A DNA stretch of 64,000 nucleotides from Thalassobacillus pellis (GTDB lineage: Bacteria > Bacillota > Bacilli > Bacillales > Halobacillaceae): positions 248,001 through 312,000 of the forward strand of contig NZ_JAFBDO010000001.1 of NCBI RefSeq assembly GCF_016908295.1, written 5' to 3'. The position numbers and the translations under genes were made by a program. The notes under the pieces were generated by a model, which searched no databases, was not told the DNA's origin, and worked only from the letters and a program-made list of their open reading frames with translations. Below, in pieces: positions 56,702 through 64,000 of the stretch. The stretch's first letter is position 1; each line of letters opens with the position of its first letter.

Positions 56702-57070
56702 TTAAATCCTGTTATCGACGATGAAGCCGAGCTGCTCTGCCATAGCTGCATAAATATCGAGCAGCCGTTTCGGGGGTATTTCCTTTACCACTTCTTTCGT
56801 CCTTGAATCGATCAAAGTCACATAATATTCATCAAGTTTTTCATGAAATTCGAATTTCAATGATGTCTTAGAGGGAAGCAGAAATTCATTGAGCCCTTCT
56901 ACAATACCTTTTGCTTTCTCTTTTTGAATCTCGTCTTGTTCCTCCTGTGGTTCATTTGTCTGCTTTATTTCCTCAGTTTGAACCTTTTTATCCTGTAATG
57001 AAGTTATACTTGATGTATGACTTGGCTGCTGCAGGAGTTTAGAACCTGGAAGTGTTTTATCAATGTTCAC
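56702..57070 (-). CDS. flaG: Flagellar protein FlaG
   Basis: FlaG is a small protein linked to filament length or assembly. The 122-residue protein has a charged N-terminal half (EEIKQTNEPQEEQDEIQKEK) and the FlaG domain at the C-terminus (LKFEFHEKLDEYYVTLID, KEIPPKRLLDIYAAM). It starts with GTG at 57070, nine bases behind AAGGAG, and follows a SigD promoter. In Bacillus subtilis (yvyC) the gene upstream is hag; here it is csrA, 366 bases away. Confidence 0.92.
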   Translation of the reverse strand: MNIDKTLPGSKLLQQPSHTSSITSLQDKKVQTEEIKQTNEPQEEQDEIQKEKAKGIVEGLNEFLLPSKTSLKFEFHEKLDEYYVTLIDSRTKEVVKEIPPKRLLDIYAAMAEQLGFIVDNRI

Positions 57071-57100
57071 AACCGTCCACTCCTTTATGATTTAGCTTTT

Positions 57101-57127
57101 ATATCGGAATATTACTAAGGAATTTTA
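57101..57127 (-). promoter_or_regulatory. SigD promoter of the flaG-fliD-fliS-fliT operon
   Basis: TAAA (57127-57124), a 15-base spacer and TCCGATAT (57108-57101) match the SigD consensus TAAA-N15-GCCGATAT in all but one base. The start would lie about 25 bases before the flaG GTG. The rest of the 366-base gap up to csrA holds terminator-like hairpins and no flagellin gene. Confidence 0.82.
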
Positions 57128-57302
57128 GGGAATTAATTAAAAAACTATCTTCGCTGGATAAAAGAGCTGAAAGAAGGGAACTCACAGGCCAAAAACCGGC
57201 TTTTTTATCTTCCTCTAAAGTTTGACCTGAAGAACTGTGTCAACCTTCCCTTATAAAAACAAAAGGAAGAGATGGACAAATCACTTGAAATGGATAAAAA
57301 AA

Positions 57303-57333
57303 GTCTGTATGAAAATTAAAATTCCACACAGAC
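57303..57333. terminator. Terminator of the flgM-csrA operon
   Basis: GTCTGT/ACAGAC with AT-rich pairing inside (GAAAATT/AATTTTC-like) is flanked by A runs on the left and a six-T run on the right, so it can act in both directions. It ends the operon about 100 bases after csrA. Confidence 0.65.
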
Positions 57334-57436
57334 CGCTTTTTTCTATCTTCCTCAGATATTCAGTTTTTCAGCGATCTCGATTTTTACCCGAAGTATTTTC
57401 CGTAACAGGATACCTCTCCACTATCTTTGAGGGATG

Positions 57437-57655
57437 TTATTGACTTTTGAGCAAGTCCATCCATTCATCTGGAGTTTTCATGGCATCTTCGTTTTCCGCG
57501 ATGATTTTCTGATAGATCTCCTGCCGATAAATATCCACGTTCTTAGGGGCAGAAATTCCGATTTTCACCTGGTCACCATCTACAGCGATTACTTTCACCT
57601 CAATATCGTCGCCTATTTTCAACGATTCATTTACTTTTCGATTCAGCACGAGCAT
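57437..57655 (-). CDS. csrA: Carbon storage regulator CsrA
   Basis: CsrA is an RNA-binding dimer that blocks translation; in Bacillus subtilis its main target is the hag leader. The 72-residue protein begins [22 protein letters not shown] and has the RNA-contact region [16 protein letters not shown]. The ATG lies inside the end of fliW (29-base overlap) behind AAGGAGG. The usual neighbour hag is missing, so its main target must lie elsewhere. Confidence 0.96.
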   Translation of the reverse strand: MLVLNRKVNESLKIGDDIEVKVIAVDGDQVKIGISAPKNVDIYRQEIYQKIIAENEDAMKTPDEWMDLLKSQ

Positions 57656-58097
57656 CGGCGTCTGCCTCCTTCAAAGAAGCCTCAAGCAAATGTTTTGTAT
57701 GATAGCCATTATCATTAAGTATCAATTGTTTTCCTTTATTAACTCGATGATTAATGATTAGAGGGGCCTGCAGGTTCGCTGTAGTTTTTGCAAATGGATT
57801 TCGCAAAGTCAACACAGCGAGAACCAGCACATCTTTGCTGGAGGATATCTCCAGCAAGTCCAGGGAGGCGTCATCAATATTGAATTCATAGGAATGAAAA
57901 AATAAATATGGATTTGTCACAATCAATGAAATCTGCTCATTTATAATAGATTGCAGTACTTGATAATTCCCCTCCCCGTCAAGGCTTAGTAAGACAAAAT
58001 GCTTTTCATTTTCGAAGCCTGGAAGGCCGGCAGGAAATTCTATCACCTGGGATTGCTCTATGGTTATTTCACCAAAATATTTCGTCTGTATTTTCAT
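57627..58097 (-). CDS. fliW: Flagellar assembly factor FliW
   Basis: FliW binds flagellin and, when free, sequesters CsrA, forming a partner-switch that couples flagellin synthesis to export. The 156-residue protein has the family start [33 protein letters not shown]-type core ([10 protein letters not shown]) and the [14 protein letters not shown] segment. The 3' end overlaps csrA by 29 bases, which couples translation of the two antagonists. Confidence 0.95.
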   Translation of the reverse strand: MKIQTKYFGEITIEQSQVIEFPAGLPGFENEKHFVLLSLDGEGNYQVLQSIINEQISLIVTNPYLFFHSYEFNIDDASLDLLEISSSKDVLVLAVLTLRNPFAKTTANLQAPLIINHRVNKGKQLILNDNGYHTKHLLEASLKEADADARAESKSK

Positions 58098-58109
58098 ATT
58101 TTTTCACCC

Positions 58110-58706
58110 TTATATTTCAGTTTCAAAACGGTATCCTTTATACATTAAATTTGTAAATTCTATCTGCAAATCAGCATATTGTTCAATAGAAAAAGAGATG
58201 CTTCCAGGTTGATAGCCAAATTGCGGCGGTCGTGGTGTGATATTAATTTTTGGCTTGTTGGGGGTAGTATGAATGTCAGGTTCGGTACTTTCATAATTCA
58301 ACTGAACCAGTTCCTGCCATGGTGTTGCCCCGGGCTGATAATCAAATTCCCAAACGGCATTCCGTTCTCCCTGGGCAGCGATCGGGTTTCCACCTTGTTC
58401 AATTCTCATCAGTTCATCACCTTCCCGGGCAATTCTTGCTAACCCTTCCATTGCAATCTGTCTTGCATGGTCAGCAGTTTCCCTCGTTCGGACAAACGAA
58501 CTCTTCAATCCAAGATTGTGCCATGCCTTTGTCTGATCAATCGTCAATTTACCAGAGTATTGCCTTATCGACATATCCGCTTTCGGCTGCTGGATACTCA
58601 TTTCCGCTTTTTCCTGCTGAATCGACAATCGAGCACTTTGGGTATGAATAGCAATTCTTGTGGGTTGGCTTGTTATTCTGATTTGAGGTAATTGCAAGCG
58701 TGGCAC
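58110..58706 (-). CDS. yviE: DUF6470 protein YviE
   Basis: This 198-residue protein of unknown function is always in the flgL-fliW interval of bacilli. The N-terminus has repeating short phrases (ARLSIQQEKAEMSIQQPKADMSIRQ) that suggest beta-strand repeats; no signal or membrane segment is present. The start is GTG at 58706 with only a weak GAAAG site, so the precise start is less sure. It follows a large hairpin at 58742-58811. Confidence 0.85.
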   Translation of the reverse strand: MPRLQLPQIRITSQPTRIAIHTQSARLSIQQEKAEMSIQQPKADMSIRQYSGKLTIDQTKAWHNLGLKSSFVRTRETADHARQIAMEGLARIAREGDELMRIEQGGNPIAAQGERNAVWEFDYQPGATPWQELVQLNYESTEPDIHTTPNKPKINITPRPPQFGYQPGSISFSIEQYADLQIEFTNLMYKGYRFETEI

Positions 58707-58741
58707 CCCATTTCTTTCAACATAAAATAATGGAAACGTAA

Positions 58742-58811
58742 AATGCCGGGTACTTCCACTGTCTTACAGATACATAAATAGGTATCTGTATGACGTTAAA
58801 GCACCGGCATT
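58742..58811 (-). terminator. Nested hairpin between flgL and yviE
   Basis: An outer stem AATGCCGG/CCGGCATT (58742-58749, 58804-58811) encloses a second perfect stem ACAGATAC/GTATCTGT (58766-58773, 58782-58789). On the minus strand TTTTACG follows. It may be a partial terminator or an mRNA processing/stability element within the operon. Confidence 0.55.
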
Positions 58812-58823
58812 CTGAATAATCAT

Positions 58824-59699
58824 CTATCTCAGAAAATCCATTAACGTCGGCTGAATGATTCTTGCTCCTACACCTAATGCAGCTCGATGGACACTTTCCT
58901 GTGTTTTCAGATTAGTAATTACTTTTTCGATGTCTGCATCTTCATTTTCAGATAAAATACGCGTTGCTGTCACTTCTTGCTGTGCCAGCCGGTCTTCCAC
59001 AAGGTCGACCCTGTTCATGCGTGCACCAAGATCGGCGCGTTCGTTGATGATATTATTGATATGACTGTCTACCGTTTCGACCATCCTGTCAAGAGCATCT
59101 TCGCCACCCTCTTCAAGAGCAGTTTGCAATGCATTCAGGTCATTAAATAAATTCTCAGAGAAAACATTGGTCGGATTTATATTCGCTTTCAACAGCACAC
59201 CTTTTGAAATTTCAATATTGACTGCTTCCTGATTTTCTGACACTGCTGGATTACTTTCCAGGTTGACTGGTGGATTCAAGGTATCACTGCCGTTGAAAAT
59301 ATACTTGTTATTCACTTTTGTGTTGGCGATATCGACGATGTGCTCCTTCAGCTGCGCAATTTCTTTTGCAATGTTTCCACGCTGCTCATCACTATATGTA
59401 TCATTGCTTGACTGGATTGTCAGTTCGCGGACCCGTTGCATCGCCTGCGTAGCTTTATCAAGCGCTGCATCTGAGTTATCCATCCAGTTGTGCATCTCAC
59501 CTAAGTTCCGCTTGAACTGCTCTACTTCTGTCAGCTGGGTACGGTAGTTCATTCCCTTCATCGCAACCACTGGATCATCTGAGGGTCGGCTGATTTTCTT
59601 TCCTGTAGCAAGCTGCTCCTGGTATTTCCCCATTCGTGCATAACTGTCACTTAAGTTTCGGAGCATATTATTAGTAAGCATGCTTTGTGTTACACGCAT
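58824..59699 (-). CDS. flgL: Flagellar hook-associated protein FlgL (HAP3)
   Basis: FlgL joins the hook junction to the filament. The 291-residue protein has flagellin-like N and C ends: RVTQSMLTNNMLRNLSDSYARMGKYQEQLATGKKI and RAALGVGARIIQPTLMDFLR. The middle domain is short. It follows flgK by 11 bases in the operon. Confidence 0.95.
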   Translation of the reverse strand: MRVTQSMLTNNMLRNLSDSYARMGKYQEQLATGKKISRPSDDPVVAMKGMNYRTQLTEVEQFKRNLGEMHNWMDNSDAALDKATQAMQRVRELTIQSSNDTYSDEQRGNIAKEIAQLKEHIVDIANTKVNNKYIFNGSDTLNPPVNLESNPAVSENQEAVNIEISKGVLLKANINPTNVFSENLFNDLNALQTALEEGGEDALDRMVETVDSHINNIINERADLGARMNRVDLVEDRLAQQEVTATRILSENEDADIEKVITNLKTQESVHRAALGVGARIIQPTLMDFLR

Positions 59700-59710
59700 C
59701 GATTAATCAC

Positions 59711-61273
59711 CTACCTTCCTACTAAGCCCATTTGATTTATGATGCGGTCAAGCATCTCATCAACGGCCGTCATACTTCTGGCTGCCGCATTATACGCATG
59801 CTGGAATTTGATCATATTGGTCATTTCTTCGTCTAATGAAACAGCACTGACCGATTGTCTGCGCTGATTTACTGCCTGTTCTAGGGTAACGGAATTATCA
59901 GCCATTCGGTTGGATTCTTGTGCCTGGACTGCCATCCCCCCGATTACAGCTTCATAAAATGATTTGACACTGGAATTTTCACCAAGAAGGTCTAAAGGCG
60001 CATCCTTTACATCCGCCAAGTTCAGTGCATTCTCCCCATTACCTGCATGAGCTTCCCCATTTATAATTTCAGCTGCGGCTATGTTTCCCGGATCCTTTTT
60101 AATGGCATCAGTAAGATCTATCGTTTCAGCATATCCGTTCACCACTTCGCCCTCAGGTATACCAGCAGGAAGTTTGAAGAAGTCTGTCCCCCCAATGAAG
60201 TCACCGGTTTTGATATCATTAAGTGAAGCTCCAGAACGATGTACTTCATTGAAATCACGGGCAAAAGCAGTTGCCATCCTGTCAAGATTCGAGAGCATTT
60301 CCGGATAGGTACCATTCACTATTCCGGATTCGGTTGTATAACCGAAAGCTTCTTTCAATGCCAGAAGCTTGCCTTGAGAAGAAAAGGAAGAAATATTCCC
60401 ACTATCGCCAACGGTAACGGAACCGAATACTTCCGCCCCATTAACTTCTGTATAATTGACAGTAAGTGGTTTGACACTGCTCTCGCCTGTTTGCGGATCG
60501 GCCTTGACTAGAGAATATCGGTCTGATCCATTAATCAGCGTAATATTCGCTTTACCCATCGCCATCTTGCTCGCCTGGCCATCGCTGCTCTCGTAAGAGA
60601 CTTCCACATGGATAAGCCCCGATAATTGATCGATCAGTCGATCCCGCTCGTCGTACAAGTCATTCGGAAGCAATCCATGGGGTTCTACATCACTGATCTG
60701 TTTATTCAGGGCATCGATTTGTACCAGTAAGGAATTAACTTCCTTGGTGGTTACATCCATTTCATTCTGCAAATCTTTTTGTATACTTTTTAATGAATCT
60801 GACAAGTAATTGAATGTCTTTGCGACTGCGATACCACGCTGTTGCACAACCGACCTGGCTCCGGCGTCTTCCGGATTAGTCGCCAGATCCTGTAATGATT
60901 GCCAAAATCGGTCCATTGTTTTCGATAATCCATTTTCACTCGGCTCATTCATTATTTCTTCCATTTTTTGCATGCTGTTAGCTTTGGTTTCCCAATAGCC
61001 TGCTTTATTATGTTCGCCGCGGAATTGAATATCTAAAAACTCTTCCCGGACACGTTCAATGGAGCCTGCCTGTACCCCGCTTCCCACCTGTCCTGGAATC
61101 TCTGGACGGTTACGGGAAGCAGGAGGAAAAGGAGCAGTCTGTTCAAAATTCACGCGCTGACGCGTATAGCCAGGTGTATTGGCATTGGCGATATTATGTC
61201 CGGTCGTATATAAAGCGGACTGTTGTGTGAACAACCCGCGTTTGGCTACCTCTAAGCCATGAAAAGTTGACAT
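59711..61273 (-). CDS. flgK: Flagellar hook-associated protein FlgK (HAP1)
   Basis: FlgK is the first junction protein on the hook. The 520-residue protein has the rod/hook N-terminal signature LYTTGHNIANANTPGYTRQRV and the C-terminal domain NLxxxQxxY-like stretch FQHAYNAAARSMTAVDEMLDRII. The ATG at 61273 follows GAGAGGAG. It lies between flgN and flgL, as in Bacillus subtilis. Confidence 0.96.
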   Translation of the reverse strand: MSTFHGLEVAKRGLFTQQSALYTTGHNIANANTPGYTRQRVNFEQTAPFPPASRNRPEIPGQVGSGVQAGSIERVREEFLDIQFRGEHNKAGYWETKANSMQKMEEIMNEPSENGLSKTMDRFWQSLQDLATNPEDAGARSVVQQRGIAVAKTFNYLSDSLKSIQKDLQNEMDVTTKEVNSLLVQIDALNKQISDVEPHGLLPNDLYDERDRLIDQLSGLIHVEVSYESSDGQASKMAMGKANITLINGSDRYSLVKADPQTGESSVKPLTVNYTEVNGAEVFGSVTVGDSGNISSFSSQGKLLALKEAFGYTTESGIVNGTYPEMLSNLDRMATAFARDFNEVHRSGASLNDIKTGDFIGGTDFFKLPAGIPEGEVVNGYAETIDLTDAIKKDPGNIAAAEIINGEAHAGNGENALNLADVKDAPLDLLGENSSVKSFYEAVIGGMAVQAQESNRMADNSVTLEQAVNQRRQSVSAVSLDEEMTNMIKFQHAYNAAARSMTAVDEMLDRIINQMGLVGR

Positions 61274-61291
61274 GGTATGCTGACTCCTCTC

Positions 61292-61783
61292 TTATGCTTT
61301 TGAATCGAAGACCGAACGTTTTTCTGAATTATTCGCTCCAGTCGGTGTTCCATAATTCATATTCTTCAAAGAAGGCTGCAGCATATTCATGGAAAACTCA
61401 ATGAATTGCAGTGACTGCCTCGTCAGATCGTTGTTTAATTTCTCCTGTTGCTTTAATTCGGACAGTGTATAGATGAACTGCTCTGAAACGTCCTTGAGCT
61501 TCTGTTTGTCCTCTATGTTCTCCAAATTTCCAATCATGTCAGTAACACTTGGCTGTCCAATCGAAAAATTGTTTTGCTGATACCAGTCTGAAACCTTTTC
61601 CATCCGGTCTTTCTCAAGTTTGCTGATAGCCTGCGAATGTTTTTTTTCTTTTAATAACAGACTCTGAAGCTCACTGATATCCCCTTTTTTTAATGCCTCC
61701 GTCTTTGCTTTTGAAATCTTAAGGAGACTTTCGTGAAGCTGGAGAAGCTGCTCCATTTTCATGATGATCGCATTGATGGACAT
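61292..61783 (-). CDS. flgN: Flagellar chaperone FlgN
   Basis: FlgN is the export chaperone for FlgK and FlgL. The 163-residue protein is almost wholly helical (MEQLLQLHESLLKISKAKTEALKKGD; repeated lysine-rich heptads) and has a FlgK-binding-type C-terminus LTRQSLQFIEFSMNML. The start ATG at 61783 is eight bases from AGGAGG; an ATG six bases earlier is too close to that site. Position between flgM and flgK supports the call (yvyG of Bacillus subtilis). Confidence 0.92.
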   Translation of the reverse strand: MSINAIIMKMEQLLQLHESLLKISKAKTEALKKGDISELQSLLLKEKKHSQAISKLEKDRMEKVSDWYQQNNFSIGQPSVTDMIGNLENIEDKQKLKDVSEQFIYTLSELKQQEKLNNDLTRQSLQFIEFSMNMLQPSLKNMNYGTPTGANNSEKRSVFDSKA

Positions 61784-61800
61784 TGCCATGTCCTCCTTTA

Positions 61801-62067
61801 TTACTTACGGTTGTTCCAGAATTCAATCATTTTTTTTGCAGCTGCTTCAGAATCGACCTTGTAGCTTCCGTTATCGATTGCCTGTTTCAATTCTGCCACC
61901 TTTTTTTCCCGTTCGGCTTGTACTTTCGTACTCTCCTGCAATTGTTTTGCCTGACTGGAAATTTGGATGTTATCTTCCTGCAATACCGCCTTTTTCACTT
62001 CGGCCTGTTTGTTTACTGGCTTCTGGTATGGGTTGAAGTTCGACTGATTCGTCCCATTGATTTTCAT
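61801..62067 (-). CDS. flgM: Anti-sigma-D factor FlgM
   Basis: FlgM holds SigD inactive until the hook is complete. The 88-residue protein has the family start MKINGTNQSNFNPYQK and the C-terminal sigma-binding helices (KVAELKQAIDNGSYKVDSEAAAKKMIEFW). The ATG follows AAAGAGGTGAACC. A SigD promoter about 50 bases upstream gives the classical negative feedback loop. Confidence 0.95.
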   Translation of the reverse strand: MKINGTNQSNFNPYQKPVNKQAEVKKAVLQEDNIQISSQAKQLQESTKVQAEREKKVAELKQAIDNGSYKVDSEAAAKKMIEFWNNRK

Positions 62068-62115
62068 TCCGGTTCACCTCTTTCCTTCATGATCCGATGT
62101 ATCTGTCTGCCATAT

Positions 62116-62142
62116 ATATCGACAGCTTCATCCGATAGTTTA
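62116..62142 (-). promoter_or_regulatory. SigD promoter of flgM
   Basis: TAAA (62142-62139), a 15-base spacer and GTCGATAT (62123-62116) match TAAA-N15-GCCGATAT with one mismatch. The -35 overlaps the yvyF stop codon. Bacillus subtilis has a SigD promoter at the same place, so the flgM-flgN-flgK-flgL genes are both in the comF transcript and under SigD. Confidence 0.78.
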
Positions 62143-62568
62143 ATGGTGCTTTCTACCCTTTTGAATACTATAATAGGCATGTTTCTGTAGAGACTTTTCT
62201 CTACTTTCCTTATCGAGACTGGCAATCTCATCAGCATATTTGAGTTCTTTACGAAACGTACCGATACAGGATTCACATAGTTTTCCATCCTGAATGGGAT
62301 TTCCACATGACTCACACGCGTAACTTAGATTCGGAAACTGAGATTTTCTGAGCCGCTTCTGTTTGACAAACTTCATGATCAGCCCTTTATCCACACCAGT
62401 AGCTTTCTCAACTTCATCCATGGTGGCCTGACGATTTTCCCTTTTACGTATGAAGTTATATACCGTGTTGAAAGCAGCTTCTTCTTCTTTATAACATGCA
62501 GTGCAGACAGTCTGCGTAGCCTTGACAAATAGTTGTCCACATCGAGGACAATTTGCTAGTTCTCCCAC
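62140..62568 (-). CDS. yvyF: Flagellar-operon zinc-ribbon protein YvyF
   Basis: The 142-residue protein of the TIGR03826 type has an N-terminal treble-clef pair CPRCGQ and CTACYK, a winged-helix-like middle (RQATMDEVEKATGVDKGLIMKFVKQ) and a second zinc site CESCGN and CESCIG. In Bacillus subtilis YvyF influences flagellar gene expression and FlgM. It lies between comFC and flgM, the conserved position. Confidence 0.93.
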   Translation of the reverse strand: MGELANCPRCGQLFVKATQTVCTACYKEEEAAFNTVYNFIRKRENRQATMDEVEKATGVDKGLIMKFVKQKRLRKSQFPNLSYACESCGNPIQDGKLCESCIGTFRKELKYADEIASLDKESREKSLQKHAYYSIQKGRKHH

Positions 62569-62638
62569 AATTATTCCTCCCCGTGATCCTTCATAGCCAT
62601 TATATCGGCATCTTAAATAAAATAAAAAGAGATTCCAG

Positions 62639-63310
62639 TCAACTTCTGATCAATGTCAATGCATACACTTCCTTGACCCCTGCCTCTTTCAGCAGGCTGG
62701 CTGCATGCCTGATTGTTGTTCCCGTTGTATAGATGTCGTCCACAAGAATGACCGGACTTATTACTGATCGTGTAAGCCGAAACGGGTTTTGGGCAGTAAC
62801 CCGTTCAGTCCTGCTTTTTTTCGATTGTTTTTCACTATGAATTCTTGTTAAGGCATGTACCATTGGGATATCCAGAAAACCAGCCAAAGATTCCGCCTGG
62901 TTAAACCCCCTTTCCAGCATCCTTTCTTTGCTTAGCGGGATGGGAATGGCAACCGCTTCCAAATTTTTATAATGCTGATTAAAAACTCTTGCCAGCTCAT
63001 ATTGGAATACTTTTCCTAAAAGGTAATCACCACGATACTTCCACCGGTTGATGATATCCTTGATAGCCTGGTTATAGCTAAAGATAGAAATATTTTTATT
63101 CAGGATATCGCTATTCCCACCCCAACTCTGGCAATCTAAACACAGATCCGGTTTATCCATTGGCCGGCAGCACTTGGGGCATACTGGTTCTGTCAGGAAT
63201 ATCAGCTTATTCCGGCAATCATCGCAAACAGGATTCCGTTTATCAGGCAGGAATAGGTTTGACCAGAAAGTTTGCTGCATAAAAACTTCATGGCAATTAA
63301 TGCAATGCAT
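62639..63310 (-). CDS. comFC: Competence protein ComFC
   Basis: ComFC is needed for DNA uptake during transformation and resembles a phosphoribosyltransferase. The 223-residue protein has an N-terminal zinc site (CINC, CDDC, CPKC, CLDC) and the PRTase motif VILVDDIYTTGTT near residue 190, with RGFNQAESLA before it. It overlaps the comFA 3' end by 14 bases, so the two are coupled. Confidence 0.94.
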   Translation of the reverse strand: MHCINCHEVFMQQTFWSNLFLPDKRNPVCDDCRNKLIFLTEPVCPKCCRPMDKPDLCLDCQSWGGNSDILNKNISIFSYNQAIKDIINRWKYRGDYLLGKVFQYELARVFNQHYKNLEAVAIPIPLSKERMLERGFNQAESLAGFLDIPMVHALTRIHSEKQSKKSRTERVTAQNPFRLTRSVISPVILVDDIYTTGTTIRHAASLLKEAGVKEVYALTLIRS

Positions 63311-64000
63311 CCACGATCTTCCTTCCCCGCTTGTTCATCCGCTTTATCATTTCCACTGCTCCCTCCATAGCATCGGTTTTTCCCTGATGGAAGAAAACGA
63401 CCTCACCATGTGGGTCGGTTGGACTTCTGCCTGCCCGCCCGGCGATTTGTACGAGAGCAGCCTGATCGAATACGGTATGACCGCTGTCCAGAATGATCAC
63501 ATCGACAGAAGGAAATGTGACTCCTCTTTCCAGGATAGTGGTAGTCACTAAAACCTCGTATACTTTATTTCTGAAAAGCTCAATTTTTTCTTTGCGATCT
63601 GGATCAGAAGCATGGACGGCAGTGATGGAGCTAAAGGTAGCATGAAGAAGTCTTTCAACAAGAGCAGCGTCAGAAATGGTCGGTACAAATATGAGTAGCT
63701 GACGTGTTACTACACCTCGTTTATCGAGCCACGCCTTCACTTTTTCAGGTAACCGCTCCTGTTTCAGAGAAGAACGTAAGTTGAAGCAGCCAACAAAAGA
63801 GGGCACAGGAAGGGGATGGCCGTGGAAACGTCGGGGCACAAATACAGTTGGAAGCTTCTTACTGTCTATCTCTTTTAATTGCTTAGGACGAGGAGTGGCT
63901 GTCAAATAGATGATTCCAGCAGTCTCTTTAGCCGCCCTCCTCGTTGCAAACGGAAGCGAAACATCGGCATGATAGGGAAATGCATCCACCTCATCAATGA
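63297..64000 (-). CDS. comFA: ComFA, late competence DNA helicase, C-terminal part (cut by window edge)
   Basis: ComFA is a DEAD-box-like ATPase that drives single-stranded DNA import in competent cells. The window holds the C-terminal 234 codons: Walker B DEVDAFP at the very edge, motif III LTATPRP, then the second RecA lobe with TTILERGVTFPSVDVIILDSG and motif VI QIAGRAGRSPTDPHG. The N-terminal zinc finger and Walker A lie outside. It is coupled to comFC by overlap. Confidence 0.94.
   Translation of the reverse strand, partial: IDEVDAFPYHADVSLPFATRRAAKETAGIIYLTATPRPKQLKEIDSKKLPTVFVPRRFHGHPLPVPSFVGCFNLRSSLKQERLPEKVKAWLDKRGVVTRQLLIFVPTISDAALVERLLHATFSSITAVHASDPDRKEKIELFRNKVYEVLVTTTILERGVTFPSVDVIILDSGHTVFDQAALVQIAGRAGRSPTDPHGEVVFFHQGKTDAMEGAVEMIKRMNKRGRKIVDALH

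Noticed and set aside
62064-62183. A 39-codon minus-strand frame ending in an ATGA overlap with flgM
   Set aside because: It has no convincing ribosome binding site, overlaps the end of yvyF, and its sequence is explained by the SigD promoter of flgM and the flgM ribosome binding site.

Overview
The window reads as chromosome of a low-to-mid GC Firmicute of the family Bacillaceae. Gene order follows the Bacillus subtilis 308-315 degree region almost gene by gene: comFA-comFC-yvyF-flgM-flgN-flgK-flgL-yviE-fliW-csrA, flaG-fliD-fliS-fliT, hpf-secA-prfB, yvjA-cccB-ftsE-ctpB-minJ, uvrB-uvrA, yvlBCD, hprK-lgt-yvoD-ppaX-yvoF and hisZ-hisG-hisD-hisB. The insertions between these blocks (a PanF-type sodium symporter, CoA-disulfide reductase, copper nitrite reductase, prfC, glp genes) fit a marine or moderately halophilic genus such as Halobacillus, Thalassobacillus or Virgibacillus. 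The genus is an inference and cannot be fixed from the sequence alone. Nearly all core genes lie on the minus strand. No rRNA, tRNA, CRISPR array, transposase or prophage was recognised.

Layout, low to high coordinates. 1-3.5 kb: start of the histidine operon (hisZ, hisG, hisD, partial hisB). 3.7-4.4 kb: a small plus-strand pair, a membrane protein and an XRE regulator, with a palindromic operator over its promoter. 4.6-8.9 kb: glycerol catabolism (glpD, glpK, glpP) with two GlpP-type antitermination leaders and a cre box; glpF is absent. 8.9-12.8 kb: yvoF-ppaX-yvoD-lgt-hprK. 13.4-16.2 kb: yvlBCD envelope genes and yojF-bshB2 (bacillithiol). 16.3-21.2 kb: uvrBA with a LexA-like box. 21.5-24.6 kb: prfC and nirK, the latter behind a near-ideal Fnr-dependent promoter. 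24.8-40.4 kb: accessory region (nucleoside hydrolase, P-loop protein, SNF2 helicase, divergent CtaA-like protein, haloacid dehalogenase, CoA-disulfide reductase, pseudouridine synthase, copper-storage protein, D,D-carboxypeptidase, unknown membrane pair, GNAT, alpha/beta hydrolase, M23-like protein, TetR regulator). 40.6-48.6 kb: minJ, ctpB, ftsE, cccB, yvjA, gtaB, panF, yhdT. 48.8-53.9 kb: prfB with its programmed frameshift, secA, a small coiled-coil gene, hpf behind a SigB-type promoter. 54.0-64.0 kb: late flagellar genes with two SigD promoters, then comFC and the 3' part of comFA.

The most unusual features are: ftsE with no ftsX next to it and a terminator in its place; no flagellin gene between csrA and flaG; a structured repeat of about 85 bp (here R1) found three times, each time directly behind an intrinsic terminator (upstream of glpD, glpK and prfC); a second palindromic intergenic repeat family (R2) with two good copies and one degenerate one; a CtaA-like protein lacking one of the four family heme-ligand histidines; and a small gene whose only good ribosome binding site points to a CTG start.
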